Made by a program: the position numbers and the translations under genes
Notes under the pieces: model-generated
The model's input: the letters and a program-made list of their open reading frames with translations, nothing else
What the model was told of the DNA's origin: nothing
Database searches by the model: none
Shown: piece after piece, positions 53,486 to 63,880 of the stretch
Position numbering within the stretch: position 1 is the first letter of the stretch
Layout: every line of letters starts with the position of its first letter
NCBI RefSeq assembly: GCF_004331735.1
Contig: NZ_SJSO01000002.1
Span: forward strand, 62,001 to 126,000
Direction of reading: 5' to 3'
Length of the DNA: 64,000 nucleotides
DNA from: Pedobacter psychrodurus
Lineage (GTDB): Bacteria; Bacteroidota; Bacteroidia; Sphingobacteriales; Sphingobacteriaceae

Positions 53486-54380
53486 TTATCATGTGCCCGT
53501 AATGTTGCAGCCTTGCATTGATGGCTTGAATATTAAGCCTGATGGTGTTTATGTTGATGTAACCTTTGGTGGTGGGGGTCATTCAAAAGAGATTTTGAAA
53601 CACCTTGGGCCAAAAGGGAGATTGATTGCTTTTGATCAGGATCCTGATGCGCAGGCGAATATTCCTGTCGATGATCGTTTTATTTTTATCGACCAGAACT
53701 TTGGTTTCCTGAAGAATAATCTCCGTTTAAAAGGTTTTAAACAAGTTGATGGTATTCTGGCTGATCTTGGTGTTTCCTCGCATCAGTTTGATGTGCCGCA
53801 ACGTGGTTTTTCTATCCGTCATAATGCCGACCTGGATATGCGTATGGATCAGCACCGCGATTTAACCGCTGCTGAAATATTGAATACCTATACTGAAGAT
53901 AAGCTGCATAAAATTTTTGGGATTTATGGTGAGGTGAAAAATGCGAAATCTTTAGCGCGTGCTATTGTTACTTCGCGTTTAGAGCAGCCTTTTACCGATA
54001 TCGACAGTTTAAAGTCAGCTATTACCGGCTACATCCCGAAAGGAAAAGAGAATAAATATTTGGCGCAGGTTTTTCAGGCACTGCGTATAGAGGTGAATGC
54101 TGAAATTCAGGTGCTTGAAGATTTTTTACTACAAGCTGCTGATGTGTTAAAGCCCGGCGGTCATTTAGTGGTAATGTCTTATCATTCATTAGAAGACAGG
54201 CCAGTTAAAAACTTTATGGCTAAAGGTAAATTTCAGGGTGAGGTTGAAAAGGATTTCTTCGGAAATCAGCAGAAGCCATTTAATGTAATTACTCGTAAAG
54301 CGATAATTGCCACTGATGAGGAGATTGCTCAAAACAATAGGGCCCGCAGTGCGAAACTAAGAATTGCAGAAAAGATATGA
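53475..54380 (+). CDS. rsmH: 16S rRNA (cytosine(1402)-N(4))-methyltransferase
   Basis: 301 residues from ATG 53475. A rare strong Shine-Dalgarno site (AAAGGAGGTG, 53462-53471) decides this start over the in-frame ATG at 53454. YHVPVMLQPC and VYVDVTFGGGGHSKEIL are the N-terminal signature. ILADLGVSSHQFDVPQRGFS and HLVVMSYHSLEDRPVKNF complete the RsmH pattern. It methylates C1402 of 16S rRNA. It overlaps mraZ at the front and ftsL by 4 bp (ATGA). Confidence 0.97.
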   Translation: MANNYHVPVMLQPCIDGLNIKPDGVYVDVTFGGGGHSKEILKHLGPKGRLIAFDQDPDAQANIPVDDRFIFIDQNFGFLKNNLRLKGFKQVDGILADLGVSSHQFDVPQRGFSIRHNADLDMRMDQHRDLTAAEILNTYTEDKLHKIFGIYGEVKNAKSLARAIVTSRLEQPFTDIDSLKSAITGYIPKGKENKYLAQVFQALRIEVNAEIQVLEDFLLQAADVLKPGGHLVVMSYHSLEDRPVKNFMAKGKFQGEVEKDFFGNQQKPFNVITRKAIIATDEEIAQNNRARSAKLRIAEKI

Positions 54381-54799
54381 ACAGGTTTAGGGAAGAGATA
54401 GAAGAAGAAGAGGTAGGGCCCGAACCAGAGCTAAAAGCCGCACCCAAAAGGCCGAAAACTGCTGAAGAAAAAATGGATAGTAATTCATTTATCAGCAAGC
54501 TTTTTAATGATGGCTTAGTGAGTAAAGAGGCGGCAACTGACGCTTTACCTTATTTGTGTTTTCTGGCCCTTTTGGGGATGATTTATATTGCCAATAGCCA
54601 TTTTGCGGTAAACAATGTTCGCCGCATTGATAAATTAAATAAAGAAGTAAAAGAATTAAGATGGGAGTATAAATCGCTTAAGGCCGACCTGATGTTTAAA
54701 AGTAAATTGACAGAGGTTGCCAAAAAGGTAGATACCCTTGGAATAAAAGAACTGATTGAACCACCAAAAAAAATAATTGTTAAAAGCGATGAATATTAG
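54377..54799 (+). CDS. ftsL: FtsL-like division protein
   Basis: 140 residues. A long acidic, Pro-containing cytoplasmic N-terminus (about 1-50) is followed by one membrane helix (LPYLCFLALLGMIYIANSHF, 58-77) and a periplasmic coiled coil (RIDKLNKEVKELRWEYKSLKADL). Size, topology and position between rsmH and ftsI identify it; sequence is poorly conserved in this family. It links FtsQ/FtsB-type partners to the FtsI-FtsW synthase. Overlaps: 4 bp with rsmH, 11 bp with ftsI. Confidence 0.85.
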   Translation: MNRFREEIEEEEVGPEPELKAAPKRPKTAEEKMDSNSFISKLFNDGLVSKEAATDALPYLCFLALLGMIYIANSHFAVNNVRRIDKLNKEVKELRWEYKSLKADLMFKSKLTEVAKKVDTLGIKELIEPPKKIIVKSDEY

Positions 54800-56891
54800 A
54801 GCAAACATCTTGCTTCGTGTATACCTGGCATTTGGCTTAATTGTGCTTTTTGCTTTCGCGGTGTTTTTGCGCCTCGGTCAGGTACAGTATGTGCAAGGGA
54901 AAAAATGGAAAGCTATGGCAGATAGTCTTTCTACGCGATATGTAAATGTTGAGGCTACCCGTGGGAATATTTATTCAAACGATGGTAGTTTGCTGGCTAC
55001 TTCGATACCGGAATACGAACTGCGTATGGATATGTTTGCTGGCGGTATTGCCGAAGATAAAGTATTTAACGAGAAGGTAGATTCGCTGGGTTATAAATTA
55101 TCGCAGCTCTTTCAGGATAAAACCGCTAAAGAATATGCGCGTTATCTGCGTAAAGGACGTCAGGATAGCGCACGTTATTTGCTAATCCACCGTAAAGTAG
55201 GTTATGCTGACCTTAAAACCATCAGAACTTTTCCATTATACAACATTGGTAAGTTTAGCGGGGGCTTAATTGCTGTTCAGCAGAACAAACGTATTCTTCC
55301 TTTTCAGGCTTTGGCTGCCCGTACCATCGGTTATAAAAACGAAAATGTTAAAAACGGTGTAGGTTTAGAGGGCGCATATAAGGAATATATCAACGGCGAA
55401 ACCGGAAAAAGATTAATGCAGCGCATTGCTGGAGGGGTTTATATCCCGGTAAATGAGGAAGCTGAGGTGGCGCCGAAAGATGGTGCTGATATTATTTCAA
55501 CCATTGATGTAAATATGCAGGATCTGGCGCAGAGCGCGTTAGAAAAACAGTTGATCAAATCGCAGGCTGATCACGGTACGGTAATTTTAATGGAAGTGGC
55601 AACTGGCGAGATCCGTGCTGTAGCCAATTTCTCGAAGGTAGAAGAAGGGGTGTACAAAGAAAAATTTAACTATGCTATCGCGGGTAATCAAGATCCGGGA
55701 TCGACTTTTAAGCTGGCTTCGTACATGGCACTTTTGGAAGATAAGTTGATCGATACCAATACCATGATCGGTACAGGGTATTATCAGATTCCAGGTAAGC
55801 TGATTACGGATTCACATCCAAAAATTGAAACAGTTACAGCAAAAAAAGCCTTTGAAACGTCCTCCAATGCTGCAATCGCAAAGCTGATCAACATGCATTA
55901 TGGCAGCGATCCGATGAAATTTACAGATCACCTGTATGATTGGCAGCTGAACAAAAAAATGGACTTGCAGATTCCGGGTGAGGCAATGCCTGTAGTTAAA
56001 AATCCTAAAACGAACAAAAGCTGGAACAAAAACATGACCCTTCCTCAAATGGCTTATGGATACGAAATGATGTTGACACCGTTAAAGATGCTCTCATTGT
56101 ATAATGCGGTAGCCAACAACGGTAAAATGGTAGCGCCGATTTTTGTGAAAGAGATCAGAAGGCTGGGTAATCCGATCGAACAGTTTAAAGCCAGGGTAAT
56201 CAATGATAAGATATGTTCGGATGTTACCCTGAGCAAGATCAAGAAAATGCTTGAAGGTGTGGTTACGGAAGGTAGTGGAAAGCAGATCGTTTATAATCCG
56301 CTATATGCGATCGCGGGTAAAACCGGTACTGCCCAGGTGGCTGATGCAAATAAAGGATATAAAGGGAAAAAACAATATCAAGCTTCTTTTGTAGGGTATT
56401 TTCCCGCCGATAAACCCAAGTATTCTTTAATCGTGGTAATCAACGATCCAAAAGGTGCTTATTATGGTGCTACGGTTTCGGGCCCGGTATTTCGGGAAAT
56501 TGCCGATCGTATTTATGCCAGCGATATGCAGATGTACAACGATGTTCCTACGCGTTTGGTTGGGAATACCGGTACGCCACCTACAAAAGCCGGACAGAGT
56601 AAAGCTACTCAGAAAGTGTATAAAGCATTTGGTTTTAAACCGCTTTTTGCTTCAAAATCTGAGTATTACAATATTATAGATACCAGTGCAGGAACAATTT
56701 TCCAGGAAAATAACGAGCGTAAAGGGGTAATGCCAAACGTAGCAGGTATGGGACTGAAAGATGCGCTCTACCTTTTGGGAAATGCGGGTTTGAAAACAAA
56801 AGTTAATGGCTCGGGAAAAGTAGTCAGTCAATCCATTATCGCCGGAACAAAGGTGGGTAAAGGATTGGGTGTACAGATAGAATTGAATTAA
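54789..56891 (+). CDS. ftsI: Penicillin-binding protein / FtsI transpeptidase with PASTA domain
   Basis: 700 residues from ATG 54789. One N-terminal helix (LRVYLAFGLIVLFAFAVFL), dimerisation region RGNIYSNDGSLLATS, then the transpeptidase: DPGSTFKLAS (S-x-x-K), SSNAAI (S-x-N) and AGKTGTAQV (KTG). The last 60 residues are a PASTA domain (VMPNVAGMGLKDALYLLGNAGL). PASTA ends are common in Bacteroidota FtsI, unlike E. coli. It cross-links septal peptidoglycan with FtsW. A 75-bp spacer with GGTATAGGGTTTAAGG-like simple repeats precedes murE. Confidence 0.96.
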   Translation: MNIRANILLRVYLAFGLIVLFAFAVFLRLGQVQYVQGKKWKAMADSLSTRYVNVEATRGNIYSNDGSLLATSIPEYELRMDMFAGGIAEDKVFNEKVDSLGYKLSQLFQDKTAKEYARYLRKGRQDSARYLLIHRKVGYADLKTIRTFPLYNIGKFSGGLIAVQQNKRILPFQALAARTIGYKNENVKNGVGLEGAYKEYINGETGKRLMQRIAGGVYIPVNEEAEVAPKDGADIISTIDVNMQDLAQSALEKQLIKSQADHGTVILMEVATGEIRAVANFSKVEEGVYKEKFNYAIAGNQDPGSTFKLASYMALLEDKLIDTNTMIGTGYYQIPGKLITDSHPKIETVTAKKAFETSSNAAIAKLINMHYGSDPMKFTDHLYDWQLNKKMDLQIPGEAMPVVKNPKTNKSWNKNMTLPQMAYGYEMMLTPLKMLSLYNAVANNGKMVAPIFVKEIRRLGNPIEQFKARVINDKICSDVTLSKIKKMLEGVVTEGSGKQIVYNPLYAIAGKTGTAQVADANKGYKGKKQYQASFVGYFPADKPKYSLIVVINDPKGAYYGATVSGPVFREIADRIYASDMQMYNDVPTRLVGNTGTPPTKAGQSKATQKVYKAFGFKPLFASKSEYYNIIDTSAGTIFQENNERKGVMPNVAGMGLKDALYLLGNAGLKTKVNGSGKVVSQSIIAGTKVGKGLGVQIELN

Positions 56892-56966
56892 GGTGTAAGG
56901 TAAAAGGTATAGGGTTTAAGGTCTTGTTACTCGATACTCACTACTTAATACTAAAAAAATAAAAAA

Positions 56967-58424
56967 ATGCAATTACAAGATTTACTTTACGGCGTAACGA
57001 TTAAAGAATTGGTTGGTAAAACCGATAGGGAAATCAATGCGCTGAATTTCGATTCGCGTAAGGTATGTAAGGATGATGTTTTCTTTGCAATAGTTGGTAC
57101 AGCAGCAGATGGACACCAGTTTATTGAGCAAACCATTCAACAAGGCGCAGCAGTGATTATCTGTGAGAATTTACCGGAAATTCATGATTTTACGGTTACT
57201 TATATTAAAGTAGAAAATACATCGGTTGCTTTAGCGATTATTGCCGGTAATTATTTTGGAAATCCATCAGCAGATTTAAAACTGATCGGTATTACGGGAA
57301 CCAACGGAAAAACTACCATTGCCACCATTCTTTTTAAATTATTTAAAGATTTAGGTTATAAAACCGGGCTTTTATCAACGGTAGAAAATTATATCAATGA
57401 TACTGTTGTGGCGGCAACCCATACTACACCGAATCCAATTGCCTTAAATCAGCTTTTAAGGGATATGGTTGATGCAGGCTGCGATTATTGCTTCATGGAA
57501 GTGAGTTCGCATGCGGTATCGCAACACCGGATCGAAGGATTAACTTTTTCTGGCGGGGTGTTTTCAAATTTAACACATGATCATTTAGATTTTCATAAAA
57601 CTTTTGATAGTTACCTGAAGGCTAAAAAAGCATTTTTTGATGTTTTGCCTAAATCGGCATTTGCATTGACCAATATCGACGATAAAAACGGCGTGGTGAT
57701 GCTGCAGAATACCAAAGCGCATAAAAAGACCTATGCACTTAAACAACTGGCCGATTTCAAAGCAAAAATTATCGAGAACCAGTTCAGTGGGCTGCATTTA
57801 GATATCGATAACGAAGACGTCTACTTCAAACTTGTAGGCTCTTTTAATGCGTATAACCTACTGGCCGTTTACGGAACGGCAATCTTGTTAGAACAGGATA
57901 AATTAAAGGTATTGACTTTGTTGAGCCGTTTATCAGGTGCTGAAGGAAGATTTGATTATATCACTTCTGCCGATAAGATCATTGGTATTGTTGATTATGC
58001 GCATACACCCGATGCTGTTCAGAATGTGTTGAGCACCATTGCCAATATCCGCAAAGGAACCGAGCAGGTAATTACGGTAATTGGATGCGGAGGAGATCGT
58101 GATAAAACCAAACGCCCAATTATGGCCCAAGTGGCTTGCGATTGGAGCGACAAGGTAATCCTGACCTCTGATAATCCACGTACAGAAGATGCCCAGACAA
58201 TAATCAACGATATGGAAGCTGGGGTTTCGCCAACAAATAAGCGTAAAACCTTATCCATTTTAGATAGAAGAGAAGCAATAAAAACGGCTTGTCATTTAGC
58301 ACAGCCGGGAGATATTATTCTCGTTGCCGGTAAAGGACACGAGAAATACCAGGAAATTAATGGCGTAAGGAACCATTTTGATGATAAAGAAATTTTACTT
58401 GAACAATTAAAACCTATCAGCTAA
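56967..58424 (+). CDS. murE: UDP-MurNAc-tripeptide synthetase (meso-DAP type)
   Basis: 485 residues. N-terminal UMP-binding [17 protein letters not shown]-loop [31 protein letters not shown] and [10 protein letters not shown] are Mur-ligase motifs. The C-terminal DNPRTEDAQ holds the DNPR motif that marks meso-diaminopimelate use. It adds the third residue to UDP-MurNAc-Ala-Glu. The stop shares one base with the mraY start (TAATG). murF does not follow, which is usual in this phylum. Confidence 0.97.
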   Translation: MQLQDLLYGVTIKELVGKTDREINALNFDSRKVCKDDVFFAIVGTAADGHQFIEQTIQQGAAVIICENLPEIHDFTVTYIKVENTSVALAIIAGNYFGNPSADLKLIGITGTNGKTTIATILFKLFKDLGYKTGLLSTVENYINDTVVAATHTTPNPIALNQLLRDMVDAGCDYCFMEVSSHAVSQHRIEGLTFSGGVFSNLTHDHLDFHKTFDSYLKAKKAFFDVLPKSAFALTNIDDKNGVVMLQNTKAHKKTYALKQLADFKAKIIENQFSGLHLDIDNEDVYFKLVGSFNAYNLLAVYGTAILLEQDKLKVLTLLSRLSGAEGRFDYITSADKIIGIVDYAHTPDAVQNVLSTIANIRKGTEQVITVIGCGGDRDKTKRPIMAQVACDWSDKVILTSDNPRTEDAQTIINDMEAGVSPTNKRKTLSILDRREAIKTACHLAQPGDIILVAGKGHEKYQEINGVRNHFDDKEILLEQLKPIS

Positions 58425-59671
58425 TGTTATATTTATTATTCGAATACCTGCATAAGCATTATGATATACCTGGGTTAAGGTTGTTTCAGTACATCACTTT
58501 CCGTGCATCTATCTCTATTATTTTATCATTAGTAATCACCACCGTTTACGGACGTAGGTTGATTGATTATCTGCATAAAAAACAGGTTGGAGAAACGGTA
58601 AGAAATTTAGGTTTAGAAGGACAGATGCAAAAACAAGGTACACCAACAATGGGAGGTATCATTATTTTGCTGGGTATTCTTATTCCGACCTTGTTATTTG
58701 CCAATATTTCCAATATCTATGTAATCCTAATGATTATCACCACCATTTGGATGGGGGCAATTGGGTTTCTGGATGATTATATCAAGGTTTTCAAGAAAAA
58801 CAAAGAAGGTTTAGCTGGTCGGTTTAAGGTTGTTGGTCAAGTGGGTTTAGGCCTAATTGTAGGGACTACGATGTATTTTCATCCCAATATTGTGGTAAGA
58901 GAAACCGTTCAGGACAATGTTAAAAGCACTTCTACGGTTCCAATGGTGTTGCGCCAAAAAGGAGAAACCTTCTATTATACTCAAGATGTAAAATCGACCA
59001 AAACCAATATGCCTTTTTATAAGAACAATGAGTTCGATTATGCCAAGGTATTGAAGTTTTTAGGAGGCGATTATCAGAAATATGCATTTGTCATATTCCT
59101 CATCTTTACCGTATTTATCATAACAGCAGTTTCAAATGGGGCCAATATTACCGATGGTATCGATGGCTTAGCCACCGGAACGTCAGCTGTAATCGGGATT
59201 ACCCTTGGTATTTTGGCCTATATATCTGGTAATACCATTATGGCCGATTACCTCAATATCATGTATATACCCAACTCTGGGGAGCTGATGATTTTTGCAG
59301 GAGCCTTTGTTGGGGCATGCGTTGGTTTTCTTTGGTACAACTCTTATCCTGCTCAGATTTTTATGGGCGATACCGGAAGTTTGGCCATTGGTGGTATTAT
59401 TGCCGCATTTGCGCTCATGATCCGTAAAGAACTTTTGATTCCGATTTTATGTGGAATATTCCTGGTAGAACTGGTGTCGGTAATTATGCAGGTATCTTAT
59501 TTTAAATATACCAAGAAGAAATTTGGCGAAGGACGCAGGATTTTCCTGATGTCGCCTTTGCATCACCATTACCAGAAAAAGGGATATCACGAAGCCAAAA
59601 TTGTAACCCGCTTCTGGATTATCGGAATTATGCTGGCGATTATGACCATTGTAACATTGAAATTAAGATAG
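58424..59671 (+). CDS. mraY: Phospho-MurNAc-pentapeptide transferase
   Basis: 415 residues with ten membrane helices. [28 protein letters not shown] (catalytic Asp-Asp), [28 protein letters not shown] and [12 protein letters not shown] (HHH loop) are all present. A periplasmic insert of about 60 residues ([18 protein letters not shown] to KNNEFDYAK) is typical of Bacteroidota MraY and absent from E. coli. It makes lipid I. A 110-bp spacer with GAAAGACCAAAGCTGAAAG repeats follows. Confidence 0.97.
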   Translation: MLYLLFEYLHKHYDIPGLRLFQYITFRASISIILSLVITTVYGRRLIDYLHKKQVGETVRNLGLEGQMQKQGTPTMGGIIILLGILIPTLLFANISNIYVILMIITTIWMGAIGFLDDYIKVFKKNKEGLAGRFKVVGQVGLGLIVGTTMYFHPNIVVRETVQDNVKSTSTVPMVLRQKGETFYYTQDVKSTKTNMPFYKNNEFDYAKVLKFLGGDYQKYAFVIFLIFTVFIITAVSNGANITDGIDGLATGTSAVIGITLGILAYISGNTIMADYLNIMYIPNSGELMIFAGAFVGACVGFLWYNSYPAQIFMGDTGSLAIGGIIAAFALMIRKELLIPILCGIFLVELVSVIMQVSYFKYTKKKFGEGRRIFLMSPLHHHYQKKGYHEAKIVTRFWIIGIMLAIMTIVTLKLR

Positions 59672-59781
59672 GTAAGCCTAAAGTTGAAAGACCAAAGCTG
59701 AAAGCTTGAATAACTGGAATAGAAAAATACTAAGATGCCCTTAGGTGTCTTAGATGATGAAAAAAATAAAGTAGTAAAATA

Positions 59782-61170
59782 ATGAGCACGAATAACATCA
59801 CATCAAGCAATACTAAGTCAGCGATGACTGGGCAGGGCCGTGTGGTTATTCTTGGTGCCGGAGAAAGTGGAGTTGGCGCTGCAAAATTGGCTCAGGCAAA
59901 AGGTTTTGATGTTTTTGTTTCCGATTATGGTATAATTACCGATAAATATAAAGCTGCTTTAGAAAAACTTTCCATTCCGTTCGAGTCCGAAAAACATACC
60001 GAGGAGCTGATCTTAAACGCTAACGAAGTAATTAAAAGTCCAGGTATCCCGCCTACAGCACCAATTATTAAAAAACTGGTAGAAAGCGGGATTTCAGTGG
60101 TTTCGGAAATTGAGTTTGCCAAAAGATACACCAACGCAAAAACCATCTGCATTACGGGTTCCAATGGTAAATCAACCACCAGTTTATTAACCTATCACAT
60201 CTTAAAAAATGCCGGGTTAAACGTAGGCTTGGCGGGTAACATCGGGCAGAGCTTTGCAGCACAGGTGGCTACAGAAGATTACGAATATTATGTACTGGAA
60301 ATCTCGAGCTTCATGCTTGATGATATGTTCGAATTTAGAGCCGATATCGCAGTTTTGCTCAACATCACCCCAGATCATTTAGATCGTTACGATTATAAAT
60401 TGGAGAATTATGCCGCATCTAAAATGCGCATTATCCAAAATCAGACTGCAGAAGATGTTTTTATCTATTGTGCAGATGATGAAGAAAGCTTAAAAGCCAT
60501 TGAGCTAAATGAGCCTTTGGCCAAAACCTATCCTTTTTCAATTACTAAAAAGGTTGAGCCGGGTGCTTATTTAGAAGAAACTACTATACATATCCTTACA
60601 GAACCAAATAACCTACTAACCATGACGATTTCAGATTTAGCCTTGCAGGGCAAGCACAATATTTACAATTCTATGGCCTCAGGCATTGTGTGTAAAGTTT
60701 TGGAATTAAGAAATGAAACCATCCGCGAAAGCATGGGCAATTTCAAAAATATTGAGCACAGGTTAGAGCATGTGGCCAAAATTTCTGGCATCGATTTCAT
60801 CAACGATAGTAAAGCTACTAATGTAAACTCTACCTGGTATGCTTTAGAAAGTATGACCAGTGATGTGGTACTGATTATGGGCGGCGTTGATAAAGGTAAC
60901 GACTACGACATGCTTAAAGATTTGGTTAAAAGTAAGGTTAAGGCGATTGTTTGTTTAGGCAAGGATAACAAGCGTATCCATGATGCTTTTGAGGATGATG
61001 TAGAAGTAATTGTAAATACTTTTTCTGCTGATGAGGCAGCACAGATTGCTTTTCATTTGGCTAAACGTGGTGATGTAGTTTTATTATCACCAGCATGTGC
61101 CAGTTTTGATTTATTTAAAAATTACGAAGACCGCGGTAACCAGTTTAAAGCGGCAGTTAGAGAATTATAA
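59782..61170 (+). CDS. murD: UDP-MurNAc-L-alanine:D-glutamate ligase
   Basis: 462 residues. After a Ser/Thr-rich N-terminus comes a Rossmann-like RVVILGAGESGVGAAKLA for UMP binding. The P-loop is ICITGSNGKSTTSLL. LNITPDHLDRYD and FINDSKATNVNSTWYAL are Mur-ligase motifs, and LSPACASFDLFKNYEDRG is the MurD end signature. It adds D-Glu in the cytosol. A GGAGG site lies 12 bp before ftsW, just after the stop. Confidence 0.97.
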   Translation: MSTNNITSSNTKSAMTGQGRVVILGAGESGVGAAKLAQAKGFDVFVSDYGIITDKYKAALEKLSIPFESEKHTEELILNANEVIKSPGIPPTAPIIKKLVESGISVVSEIEFAKRYTNAKTICITGSNGKSTTSLLTYHILKNAGLNVGLAGNIGQSFAAQVATEDYEYYVLEISSFMLDDMFEFRADIAVLLNITPDHLDRYDYKLENYAASKMRIIQNQTAEDVFIYCADDEESLKAIELNEPLAKTYPFSITKKVEPGAYLEETTIHILTEPNNLLTMTISDLALQGKHNIYNSMASGIVCKVLELRNETIRESMGNFKNIEHRLEHVAKISGIDFINDSKATNVNSTWYALESMTSDVVLIMGGVDKGNDYDMLKDLVKSKVKAIVCLGKDNKRIHDAFEDDVEVIVNTFSADEAAQIAFHLAKRGDVVLLSPACASFDLFKNYEDRGNQFKAAVREL

Positions 61171-61184
61171 TAGGAGGCTTATAT

Positions 61185-62378
61185 ATGTTGCAGGCACTAC
61201 TTAATAAAACAAAAGGCGATAGATGGATCTGGTTGATCATCATCCTGCTTTCGCTTATATCTGTAATGGCAGTGTATAGTGCAACAGGTACCTTGGCATA
61301 TAAAAAAGGAGAGGCAGTAGAAAAGCTTTTGCTCACCAAACACTTAATTTTTGTGCTGATGGGTATTGGGATGATCTATATTGCCCACCTGCTCGATTAC
61401 CGCTATTATGCGGGTATTTCGAAAGTGCTGATGATTGTAACCATTCCTTTGTTGTTGTATACGCTAATATTCGGAACCAGTTTAAACGATGCTTCGAGGT
61501 GGGTTAAAATACCCGTAATTGGATTAACTTTTCAAACTTCCGATTTGGCTAAACTGGCATTGATTACTTTTTTGGCCCGGATGCTGACCAAAAAGCAGGA
61601 AAATATTAAAAACGTTAAAGAGTCATTTATACCAATTATGGGCTCGGTTTGTGTGGTATTTGTTTTAATCGCACTGGCCAACCTATCTACAGCATTAATG
61701 CTGTTTGGTGTAAGTATATTGCTGTTAATTATCGGTAGGATCAGTATTAAACAGATCGCGATTGTTTGTGCAGGTGGTTTCGTACTGCTGCTGTTTGTTT
61801 TCTTTTTGGGCCCAAGAAGAAAAACCTACATGTCGCGTATCAATACGTTTATACATCCTGAAATGCAGCATTCTGATAAAACTTTCCAGGCAGATCAGGC
61901 GAAAATTGCTTTGGCTACTGGTGGTGTTTTTGGTAAAGGACCAGGTAATAGTACACAACGCAATTTCCTACCACACCCGTATTCCGATTTTATTTTCGCC
62001 ATTATTATTGAAGAATGGGGAACCCTGGGAGGAATTGTAATCATGGTGCTTTACCTGCTGCTTTTATATCGATGTATCAAGATCGTAACCCGGGCGCCCA
62101 AGGCCTTCGGTGCGCTCCTGGCAGCCGGACTGAGTTTTAGTCTCACCATTCAGGCTTTTGCGAACATGGCCGTAGCTGTTGGGCTGGGACCCGTAACGGG
62201 AGTTCCGTTGCCACTGGTGAGTATGGGTGGTACATCAATGATCTTCACTAGTGTGGCCTTTGGAATTATACTCAGCGTGAGTAGAGATGTAGAAGAAAAT
62301 GCAAGTGCATTAACAAAAGAAGAAAAAGAGAAAGTAAAAAATAAAATAATAATAGGTGAAATACCTGCAATTGCTTAG
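61185..62378 (+). CDS. ftsW: Septal peptidoglycan polymerase FtsW
   Basis: 397 residues with ten helices (SEDS family). VMAVYSATGTLAYKKG near the first helix, ASRWVKIPVIGLTFQTSDLAKLALITFLA with the essential Arg/Trp/Lys region, PHPYSDFIFAIIIEEWG, and a late NMAVAVGLGPVTGVPLPLVSMGGTSM are the SEDS signature. It polymerises lipid II together with FtsI. ATG 61185 is preceded by TAGGAGG. A 258-bp repeat-filled spacer separates it from murG. Confidence 0.96.
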   Translation: MLQALLNKTKGDRWIWLIIILLSLISVMAVYSATGTLAYKKGEAVEKLLLTKHLIFVLMGIGMIYIAHLLDYRYYAGISKVLMIVTIPLLLYTLIFGTSLNDASRWVKIPVIGLTFQTSDLAKLALITFLARMLTKKQENIKNVKESFIPIMGSVCVVFVLIALANLSTALMLFGVSILLLIIGRISIKQIAIVCAGGFVLLLFVFFLGPRRKTYMSRINTFIHPEMQHSDKTFQADQAKIALATGGVFGKGPGNSTQRNFLPHPYSDFIFAIIIEEWGTLGGIVIMVLYLLLLYRCIKIVTRAPKAFGALLAAGLSFSLTIQAFANMAVAVGLGPVTGVPLPLVSMGGTSMIFTSVAFGIILSVSRDVEENASALTKEEKEKVKNKIIIGEIPAIA

Positions 62379-62389
62379 ATAAGTTGAAT

Positions 62390-62636
62390 CGTCATTGCGA
62401 GGAAGAATGATAAAGCAATCTATTAAAAAAATATAATAAAGTAAAAAGTTTAACCACAGAGAACACAAAGGTAAGGCGCAGAGAAACACAGAGGTATGTT
62501 TAGACAGGCTGCTTAAACCTTTAAATTGAAAAACTTAGTGTTCTTAGTGTCTTTGTGGTTAAAAATAAACATAAAAACTCAGTGCCCTCAGTGAAAACTT
62601 TGTGCACTCGGTGGTTAAAATATAATTAAATTGTAA
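62390..62636. repeat. Repeat-filled spacer between ftsW and murG
   Basis: It opens with GTCATTGCGAGG...AAAGCAATCT (62390-62422), half of a REP-like palindrome that recurs at 63778-63804. Next come TTTAACCACAGAGAACACA (62449 on) and its imperfect inverted form ending TGTCTTTGTGGTTAAA, then AGTGCCCTCAGTG / TGCACTCGGTGG words. These are interspersed simple palindromes found in many genomes. There is no gene. Confidence 0.7.
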
Positions 62637-63749
62637 ATGAATAATTCCCCAAAAATTATCATATCAGGTGGTGGCACCGGCGGGCATATTTTTCCCGCCG
62701 TGGCCATAGCCAATGCGCTGAAACGCATGGTGCCAACCTGTGAAATTTTGTTTGTGGGTGCTATTGGCCGAATGGAAATGGAAAAAGTTCCCGCAGCCGG
62801 ATATAAGATTATAGGATTAAATATTAGTGGAATGCAACGCGGCTCGATTATTAAAAATCTGGCACTCCCATTCAAGGTAATCGGTAGTGTGCGTAAAGCG
62901 ATACAGATTATTAATGATTTTAAACCAGATGCCGTAGTGGGTGTTGGTGGTTATGCCTCTGGGCCGCTGTTATACGCAGCCTCTTTGAAAGGAATTCCTT
63001 ACCTCATCCAGGAACAGAATTCTTATGCGGGGGTAACCAATAAATGGCTGGGTAAAAAAGCTTCAAAAATCTGTGTCGCCTTTGATGATATGGATCAGTT
63101 TTTTCCAGCTGATAGGATTTTGAAAACAGGAAATCCTGTCCGCCAGGAAGTGGTTGATATTAAAGGGAAACATTTTCAGGGTGCCGAACTATTAAAGCTC
63201 GATCCATTGAAAAAGACCATTATGGTTACCGGTGGAAGTTTAGGTGCAGGTACACTGAATAAAGCAATTGAAAAACACTTGCCAGAAATTCTTGCACAAG
63301 ATGTGCAGGTGATTTGGCAAACAGGTAAATATTACTACAAAGGAATTATAGAAAGATTGGGTTTGGAATACCATCCTAATGTTCGGATCCTGGAGTTTTT
63401 AAATAAAATGGATTTGGCTTATGCCGCTGCAGATGTAATTGTCAGCAGGGCTGGTGCGGGAACGATAGCGGAACTTTGTTTAATTAAAAAACCGGTGATA
63501 TTGGTGCCTTCGCCAAATGTAGCAGAAGACCATCAAACTAAAAATGCGATGGCCCTGGTTAAAAATGGAGCAGCAATATTAATTAACGACCGCTCTGCAG
63601 AAGATACATTGGTTAGAGAGGCACTGGCATTATTAAACAATAAAGAACAGAGTGAAAAGCTATCGGAAAACATAGGTAAAATGGCATTGCCAGCGGCAGA
63701 CGGAATTATAGCGAACGAAGTATTGAAACTAATAAGGCTGAAAGACTAA
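62637..63749 (+). CDS. murG: UDP-GlcNAc:lipid I N-acetylglucosaminyltransferase
   Basis: 370 residues, GT28. IIISGGGTGGHIFPAVAIA is the glycine-rich lipid-facing loop. GVGGYASGPLLYAA and YLIQEQNSYAGVTNKWL (Glu-Gln-Asn) follow. The C-domain has MVTGGSLGAGTLNKAI, VIVSRAGAGTIAEL and PVILVPSPNVAEDHQTKNA, which bind UDP-GlcNAc. It makes lipid II on the inner face of the membrane. It stands between two repeat-filled spacers, so close coupling to its neighbours is unlikely. Confidence 0.97.
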   Translation: MNNSPKIIISGGGTGGHIFPAVAIANALKRMVPTCEILFVGAIGRMEMEKVPAAGYKIIGLNISGMQRGSIIKNLALPFKVIGSVRKAIQIINDFKPDAVVGVGGYASGPLLYAASLKGIPYLIQEQNSYAGVTNKWLGKKASKICVAFDDMDQFFPADRILKTGNPVRQEVVDIKGKHFQGAELLKLDPLKKTIMVTGGSLGAGTLNKAIEKHLPEILAQDVQVIWQTGKYYYKGIIERLGLEYHPNVRILEFLNKMDLAYAAADVIVSRAGAGTIAELCLIKKPVILVPSPNVAEDHQTKNAMALVKNGAAILINDRSAEDTLVREALALLNNKEQSEKLSENIGKMALPAADGIIANEVLKLIRLKD

Positions 63750-63868
63750 AGCAGAAAGACCAAAGCAAAGACAGATCGTCATTGCGAGGTACGAAGCAGT
63801 TTTAAAGCAGAAGAAAATAGAAAATAAAACGGTAGAAGGGCAGCTTTAAGCTTTGGTCTTTCTGCTTT
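63748..63868. repeat. Inverted repeat with 19-bp arms between murG and murC
   Basis: AAAGCAGAAAGACCAAAGC (63748-63766) is exactly repeated in reverse at 63850-63868. The left arm overlaps the murG stop. The loop contains the GTCATTGCGAGG half-REP (63778-63804). The right arm sits 12 bp before murC and is followed by TTAGCTT. It could terminate murG transcripts or fold the murC leader. Confidence 0.7.
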
Positions 63869-63880
63869 TAGCTTAAAAAA

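Noticed and set aside
54289..54498. 69-codon minus-strand frame over rsmH/ftsL
   Set aside because: Ser-rich shadow of overlapping dcw genes.
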